Shown in pieces: positions 43,704-48,244 of a stretch of 48,244 bases of DNA. The translations under genes and the position numbers were made by a program. The notes under the pieces are model-generated. The model was not told the DNA's origin, did no database searches, and saw only the letters and a list, made by a program, of their open reading frames with translations. The number at the start of each line of letters is the position of its first letter. Within the stretch, counting starts at the first letter, position 1. Source of the DNA: JAAGZL01 sp964628835 (lineage in GTDB: Bacteria > Pseudomonadota > Gammaproteobacteria > Chromatiales > Chromatiaceae); NCBI GenBank assembly GCA_964628835.1, contig CAZVME010000021.1:1-48244 (forward strand). Direction: 5' to 3'.

Positions 43704-44683
43704 TTGTTCCCCTGTTTCTGTTCATATTTTTCGTAGGCGTTGACGATACGCAGCACCAACGGATGGCGCACCACATCGCGGAAGTTGAAGAAGGTAAAGC
43801 TGATGCCATCCACATCCGCCAGCACCTCAGAGGATTCACGCAGCCCCGACAACTGGCCCCGCGGCAGGTCCACCTGGGTAATATCTCCGGTGATCACGGC
43901 GGTGGAGCCGAAGCCGATACGGGTCAGAAACATCTTCATCTGCTCCGGAGTAGTGTTCTGGGCTTCGTCCAGGATAATGAAGGATTCATTCAGGGTACGA
44001 CCCCGCATGTAGGCCAGGGGCGCCACCTCGATCACGTTGCGTTCGATAAGCTTGGCCACCCGCTCGAACCCCAGCATCTCATACAGGGCGTCGTACAGCG
44101 GCCGCAGGTAGGGGTCGATCTTGTCACTCAGATTACCCGGTAGGAAGCCCAGTTTTTCACCCGCCTCCACCGCTGGACGCACCAGCAACACGCGTCTGAC
44201 CTGATCCCGCTCCAGTGCCTCCACCGCACAGGCCACCGCCAGATAGGTCTTGCCGGTTCCGGCCGGACCGATACCGAAATTTATATCGTGGGTAACAATG
44301 CGGTGCAGGTACTCTTTCTGATTGGGACCACGGGCGCGCACCATGCCACGCTTGGTCTTGATCACCACATCGGGCACATCTTTGTCAGTCTCTTCACGCA
44401 ACAGTTCTTCGATGCCGGACTCCTGCAAATAGAGATGTACCAGCTCCGGCGTCAGCATCTCTTCATCTGCGGTGGCATACAGCCCCTTCAACACCTCGGA
44501 GCAGGCACGGGTGGCATCTGGTTCCCCAATGAGGAGGAAGTGGTTGCCACGGTTGTTGATCTCCAGCCCCAGGCGCCGTTCGATCTGGCGCAGGTTCTGG
44601 TCCAACTGACCGCAGAGATTGGACAACCGATGGTTGTCTTCCGGGGTCAATACTATATCTATGGATTCTGGATGCTCTGACAC
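43700..44683 (-). CDS. ybeZ: PhoH-like ATPase YbeZ
   Basis: A 327-aa P-loop protein of the PhoH family. GPAGTGKTYLAVA (Walker A) and IILDEAQNTTPEQMK (Walker B region) are intact. It acts with YbeY in ribosome biology; the biochemical role is only partly known. It is 37 bp downstream of miaB on the same strand. Confidence 0.95.
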   Translation of the reverse strand: MSEHPESIDIVLTPEDNHRLSNLCGQLDQNLRQIERRLGLEINNRGNHFLLIGEPDATRACSEVLKGLYATADEEMLTPELVHLYLQESGIEELLREETDKDVPDVVIKTKRGMVRARGPNQKEYLHRIVTHDINFGIGPAGTGKTYLAVACAVEALERDQVRRVLLVRPAVEAGEKLGFLPGNLSDKIDPYLRPLYDALYEMLGFERVAKLIERNVIEVAPLAYMRGRTLNESFIILDEAQNTTPEQMKMFLTRIGFGSTAVITGDITQVDLPRGQLSGLRESSEVLADVDGISFTFFNFRDVVRHPLVLRIVNAYEKYEQKQGNK

Positions 44684-44720
44684 GCTAATGGTATGTATAT
44701 ATGTTAACTGCTAGGAAAAT

Positions 44721-46079
44721 CTATGGATTGGCCATAGTCTTATTAAATAATAGATCATCTGCCAGCTCGCCACGCAGGGAGTTGGGCAGGGCCTCGGTAA
44801 TGGTAAGTTCCACGAACCCCCCCATCAACTCCTGGGGACCGGTAAAATTCACCACCCGGTTGTTCTCGGTACGACCCGCAAGCTGACTACTGTCCTTTCG
44901 CGAGGGCCGTTCCACCAGCACCCGCTGCACACTACCCACCATGCGCCGGCTGATCTGCTGCGCCATCTCGTTGATACGGCGTTGTAGCTGTTTCAGTCGG
45001 GCCTGCTTGTCTGTCAGGCTCACATCATCCGGGTACTCCGCCGCCGGGGTGCCGGGACGGGCGCTGTAGATAAAACTGAAGGAGTGATCAAAACCTATAT
45101 CCTCAATCAGCTGCATGGTGTGTTCAAAATCATCCGCAGTCTCACCGGGAAAACCCACAATAAAATCGGATGAGATGGAGATATCCGGGCGCACTTCGCG
45201 CAGGCGTCGAATCCGGGCCTTGTACTCAAAGGCGGAGTGACCCCGCTTCATCATGGCCAGAACCCGATCCGATCCCGACTGCACCGGCAGATGCAGATGG
45301 CTCACCAGCTCCGGCACTTCGCCATACACATCGATCAGGCTGTCGGAGAACTCCATCGGGTGGGAGGTGGTAAAGCGGATTCGGTCTATGCCGTCTATGG
45401 CAGCAACGGCATGGATCAGAAATGCCAGATCAGCGATCTCACCATCATCCATCTGGCCACGGTAGGCATTTACATTCTGCCCCAGCAGATTCACCTCGCG
45501 CACACCCTGTTGCGCCAACTTGCCCACCTCTGCTACCACATCATCCAGGGGGCGGCTGATCTCCTCACCACGGGTGTAAGGCACCACGCAGTAGGTGCAG
45601 TACTTGGAGCAACCCTCCATTACCGACACAAATGCAGAAGGACCATCTGCCTTGGGCTCGGCCAGGCGGTCAAACTTCTCGATCTCGGGAAAGCTGATAT
45701 CGATAACCGGGGCCTGCTCTTTACGGGCGGTCTCCAGCATCTCCGGCAGACGGTGCAGAGTCTGGGGGCCAAACACCAGGTCCACGTAAGGCGCACGTTC
45801 GCGGATGGCATCGCCCTCCTGACTGGCCACACAACCACCAACACCGATCACCAGACCAGGGCGTTTCGCCTTCCACGGCCGCCAGCGCCCAAGCTGCGAG
45901 AACACCTTCTCCTGCGCCTTCTCACGAATGGAGCAGGTGTTGAGCAGCAGCAGATCCGCCTCTTCGGCGCGATCGGTCAGTTCCAGGCCATGGGACTCCT
46001 TGAGCAGATCCGCAATCTTGTCGGAATCGTACTCATTCATCTGGCAACCAAAGGTTTTAATAAACAGCTTCCCGGACAT
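44721..46079 (-). CDS. miaB: tRNA-2-methylthio-N6-dimethylallyladenosine synthase MiaB
   Basis: Radical-SAM methylthiotransferase acting on A37 of tRNAs. The 452-aa protein has the N-terminal UPF0004 cluster region beginning KTFGCQMNEYDSD (C12) with further Cys in LLNTCSIRE and VGGCVASQEG, the SAM-cluster motif CSKYCTYCVVPYTRG and a C-terminal TRAM domain. All expected cysteines are present. Confidence 0.97.
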   Translation of the reverse strand: MSGKLFIKTFGCQMNEYDSDKIADLLKESHGLELTDRAEEADLLLLNTCSIREKAQEKVFSQLGRWRPWKAKRPGLVIGVGGCVASQEGDAIRERAPYVDLVFGPQTLHRLPEMLETARKEQAPVIDISFPEIEKFDRLAEPKADGPSAFVSVMEGCSKYCTYCVVPYTRGEEISRPLDDVVAEVGKLAQQGVREVNLLGQNVNAYRGQMDDGEIADLAFLIHAVAAIDGIDRIRFTTSHPMEFSDSLIDVYGEVPELVSHLHLPVQSGSDRVLAMMKRGHSAFEYKARIRRLREVRPDISISSDFIVGFPGETADDFEHTMQLIEDIGFDHSFSFIYSARPGTPAAEYPDDVSLTDKQARLKQLQRRINEMAQQISRRMVGSVQRVLVERPSRKDSSQLAGRTENNRVVNFTGPQELMGGFVELTITEALPNSLRGELADDLLFNKTMANP

Positions 46080-46450
46080 GGGGTACCACAGAGATCAGAA
46101 AAGGGGCGATAGATTAACTCCAGATGGGGATTTTTTCCAGTTAAAGAAGCATAAAATCGCCCAAAATCATAACAGTAATTGTATTTATTTCTGATAGATA
46201 AGAGGTATATCGATGGTGTTTAGTCTAATGGCAGAGCATATTCATAACCTGTTTTAGGCATGATAGCATTAGATAATGCATGGGATTTAAGAATAATGGG
46301 CATGGAGCTTCCTCAATTCACCGCTCACTATGATAGTCCAAATTTGAAGAGCTTCGCTATACATCATATTTCAGTTCAATGAAATAAATCTAAAGCGATA
46401 ATTGCAACATATTGAAATATTGTTTTCATAGATTGAAGAGAGAATGCGTA
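46080..46450. other. AT-rich intergenic region, transition into accessory DNA
   Basis: 371 bp between divergent miaB and the coiled-coil gene. Composition becomes AT-rich to the right. A short palindrome GCATTAGATAATGC lies near 46267-46280. No tRNA, no terminator and no supported coding sequence seen. Must hold both promoters, but no convincing elements could be fixed. Confidence 0.45.
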
Positions 46451-47596
46451 ATGGAAATACAGACTATAACTAGGATTCGAGAACTCAGAGACGAAATTCG
46501 CAAACTTAAAAAAAGAGTAAAAGCATTTGAATTCGAAGAGCAGACTTTTGGCCCAGAAGGTGAATACACAGCTAAAGGTTTACTGGCAGGCCTTGATGCA
46601 CTGGTAATTGACATATCTACCTTAGTAAAAGCACCAGCTAGATTTGTAAAGATATCTGTACACGCAGATAGAAACCAAATAATTAACGTATTGACACATA
46701 TACAAAACTGTTTATCAAATAAAGACATGAATGGTCTGGCGGCACAAACAGACCAACTAAAAGTCATTCTCTCTAAGTACTCTATCCGCCTGTCGGATGA
46801 AAGGGTAATTGAATTTAGTGACCATATAGACAAACTTCAACGCCAAGCATCAAACCTGTCTACAGAAATAGAAAATGTGAATGATATAAAGAAAAGGAGT
46901 GAAGAAGATAAAATAAGAATTGAAGAAATCGTGGATGATTTGACAACACAACTTAAAGAGCTTGAGACTGAAGAAGAAAAAGTTAGCGAGTTGATTACAC
47001 AAGCTGAAAAAGCTCGTGAAAAAGTATCCACCATGCTTGAAGATGATCAAGGACGAACAGACAGCATTGAACAACTATTATCTGAAGCTAAATCACATAA
47101 AGAAGTAATAGAGAACTTCAGTAAACGAGTATCTCAAAGAGAATCACAATTAGAAGATCAACAAGTAAAAACTGAGCAAAATTCAAAAAAGTTAGATAAT
47201 TATGAAAAAGAGCGCGCAAAGATATTACAGGAAGCAAGAGACCTAATTGCAGCAGCTAAAATAGCAATGGAATATAAAACTGCCGAAGGCCTTAGCGATG
47301 CTTTCATAACAAAATACAATGAAGCAAAAAATGACGAAACAACATATCACTGGATAAGAGGATCTATAGCTTTTGTTGCTATTGCCATAGCTATAGGCAT
47401 TTGGGTTTTCTTTGAAAAGAACGTTGAAATTGAATCCACAATTGGCCGCCTGTCAATGATACCTATTTTGATAGGTGGCGCTTGGTTTTGCGCTGGTCAG
47501 TTCGTCAAACAAAGAAATATTGCTGAAGACTACGCGTATAAAAGTGTTTTAGCTAAGTCTATTGTTGGCTTCTCAGATCAATTAGCTAACAACTAA
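46451..47596 (+). pseudogene. Coiled-coil membrane protein, C-terminus cut off by an insertion
   Basis: The ATG at 46451 (GAAGAGAG upstream) opens 381 aa. Residues about 1-40 are a helix (RELRDEIRKLKKRVKAFEFEE). A long coiled coil (about 115-275) precedes two hydrophobic segments (near 297-317 and 327-347), and AEDYAYKSVLAKSIVGFSDQL follows, a tail seen in uncharacterised proteins. The stop at 47594 results from a GC-rich insertion; the frame resumes at 47893 and ends at 48069. The product is thus about 58 residues short of the predicted ancestor, and may still be functional. The region is AT-rich, suggesting acquisition. Function unknown. Confidence 0.72.
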
Positions 47597-47892
47597 GCGA
47601 GTCTTTGATCTCGTGATGCCTTTTGGGACATCCAAGTCCCCAAAAGGCACTCGATCTTCGACAACCTGTTATTGCCCCGGCCGTCCCGGTCACTGGCACT
47701 GCGCGACAACATCGCAAGCTCGTTACCGCTCCGTTGCCAGTTCCCGAATGACTGGACGCCGTGCTCGGAAGCCTACTTTGCTTCCCCTCTGGCGCTATGC
47801 GCACGACGGGTAAGCAGTGCGGCCTCACGGCTACCGGGGTTTACCAGCCTTCGCTTCGCTCTCCATGGCTGGCAGCGAGTGAAAACGGCTTA
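47594..47892. mobile_element. GC-rich insertion of ~296-299 bp, non-coding, hairpin at one end
   Basis: A GC-rich block between two AT-rich halves of one gene. Removing 47594-47892 joins the AAC codon at 47591 to GAT at 47893 in frame (LANN + DDSHFIK). The edges carry a short inverted pair CTAAGC / GCTTAG. A long hairpin at 47607-47657 (TGCCTTTTGGG / CCCCAAAAGGCA core) sits near the left edge. No credible protein is encoded, and its length being not a multiple of 3 (if 299 or 296) would shift the frame. A MITE-like element is my best guess. Confidence 0.6.
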
Positions 47893-48069
47893 GATGACTC
47901 TCATTTCATAAAAAGTGTGTTGTCAGAAATACACAATGACCCACTTCGTCATAGATCAAAAAAGCACCACACATCTATAGACTCAGATGGTAAGCCATCA
48001 TCAGTTACCGACATCTTCAGGCATCTAAAAAGCCTTTCAGAAAAGGTAGATAAATTAAATGGCGAATAA
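47893..48069 (+). pseudogene. Detached C-terminal piece of the coiled-coil membrane protein
   Basis: 58 codons starting DDSHFIKSVLSEIHNDPLR and ending KSLSEKVDKLNGE, AT-rich like the gene at 46451. Its frame can begin upstream inside the insertion, but that part has no family look. It fits as the original C-terminus of the upstream gene. No independent start or ribosome site is evident. Confidence 0.6.
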
Positions 48070-48190
48070 CAAAAAAAGGGTCTGATATCACAGAAAAACA
48101 AAAAAACCAGGTCAGAGCGCAATTATTTCTAATATTAAGATGAATCAAAAGGGTCAGACTCGATTGATCAATGAAAGTAATTAAAGGGTA
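48070..48190. repeat. Fragments of the hairpin-element family
   Basis: Within about 110 bp there are AGGGTCTGATATCA (48076), GGTCAGAGCGCAATTA (48102) and GGGTCAGACTCGATT (48151), which resemble left arms of the hairpin family, without clean right arms. They look like decayed copies. Confidence 0.45.
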
Positions 48191-48244
48191 CTGAACCTCC
48201 CCCAGTTTAACGGATACTTTAAATCAGCGACAATGTCGCCTAAG
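48191..48244. mobile_element. Possible IS3-family terminus at the window edge
   Basis: CTGAACCTCCCCCAGTTTAA, then CGGATACTTT, resembles the left inverted repeat of IS3-group elements (TGAACC-CCCC-AGTTTAACGGA type). The window ends 24 bp later, so no transposase can be checked. Confidence 0.35.

Noticed and set aside
46103..46129. Possible further copy of the hairpin family upstream of miaB (GGGGCGATAGATTAACTCC)
   Set aside because: The arms do not pair: the right end reads GATGGGG instead of the needed GACCCC.
46213..46262. tRNA-like stretch (TTTAGTCTAATGGCAGAGCA followed by TTCATAAC)
   Set aside because: The D-arm look is suggestive, but no anticodon stem forms at the right distance, and no T-loop or matching acceptor stem follows.
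47586..47828. 80-codon leftward frame in the GC-rich insert
   Set aside because: Biased composition without family features and no ribosome site; it is most likely an accidental open frame.

Overview
The window is a piece of gammaproteobacterial chromosome, mid-50s percent GC by eye. It opens inside a 16S rRNA gene and carries a gene order familiar from gammaproteobacteria outside the Enterobacterales: 16S rRNA next to tyrS, then an M23 peptidoglycan peptidase, anmK, erpA, a bactofilin and argC, as around tyrZ in Pseudomonas. Further on come thiD-thiE-hemL, ubiX, mpl, rnd and the lnt-corC-ybeY-ybeZ-miaB block. Housekeeping content plus many c-di-GMP and chemotaxis proteins suggests a free-living or facultatively host-associated environmental bacterium. 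I cannot name the genus.

Layout. 1-840: start of an rrn operon (minus strand) with leader, boxA and two tandem promoters. 841-8702: tyrS, M23 peptidase and anmK, a DNR-like CRP/FNR regulator with a hexanucleotide repeat, then the minus-strand run argC > coiled-coil membrane protein > bactofilin > erpA closed by a strong terminator. 8897-12115: ClC transporter, DUF4126 protein, hemJ and a lipoprotein. 12116-13201: a scar of transposon debris, a REP-like palindrome pair and a 19-bp perfect inverted repeat. 13202-15179: an AT-rich orphan formyltransferase-like gene, an A-type Fe-S carrier with a Cys-rich tail behind a Fur-box-like promoter, and a DUF5063-like gene. 15447-18265: thiD, thiE and hemL. 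18428-23451: a chemoreceptor and a GGDEF-EAL protein with paralogous sensory N-termini. 24024-24967: a PAS pseudogene and two small candidate genes. 25050-33809: an EF-G-like GTPase, a DUF465 gene, a DedA-PAP2-LssY fusion, ubiX, mpl, a membrane protein and rnd. 33892-39764: an orphan FleN/MinD-type ATPase divergent from an HDOD-GAF-histidine kinase and a REC-PAS-GGDEF-EAL protein. 39891-46079: a phosphodiester-glycosidase-like protein, lnt, corC, ybeY, ybeZ and miaB. 46080-48244: an AT-rich accessory segment with a coiled-coil membrane protein gene split by a GC-rich insertion of about 0.3 kb, then repeat debris and perhaps an IS end.

The most notable unlisted structures are: (1) a dispersed family of about 70-bp hairpin elements with 16-bp inverted termini (GGGGTCNGAGTCNATT type) in at least four clear intergenic copies; (2) the 296-299 bp insertion splitting the coiled-coil gene, whose two halves rejoin in frame; (3) the two-output paralogous sensor pair; (4) the orphan ParA/HDOD-kinase/REC-GGDEF-EAL module; (5) the Fur-box-like promoter in front of the Cys-rich A-type carrier. 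No complete new defence system or CRISPR array was found.
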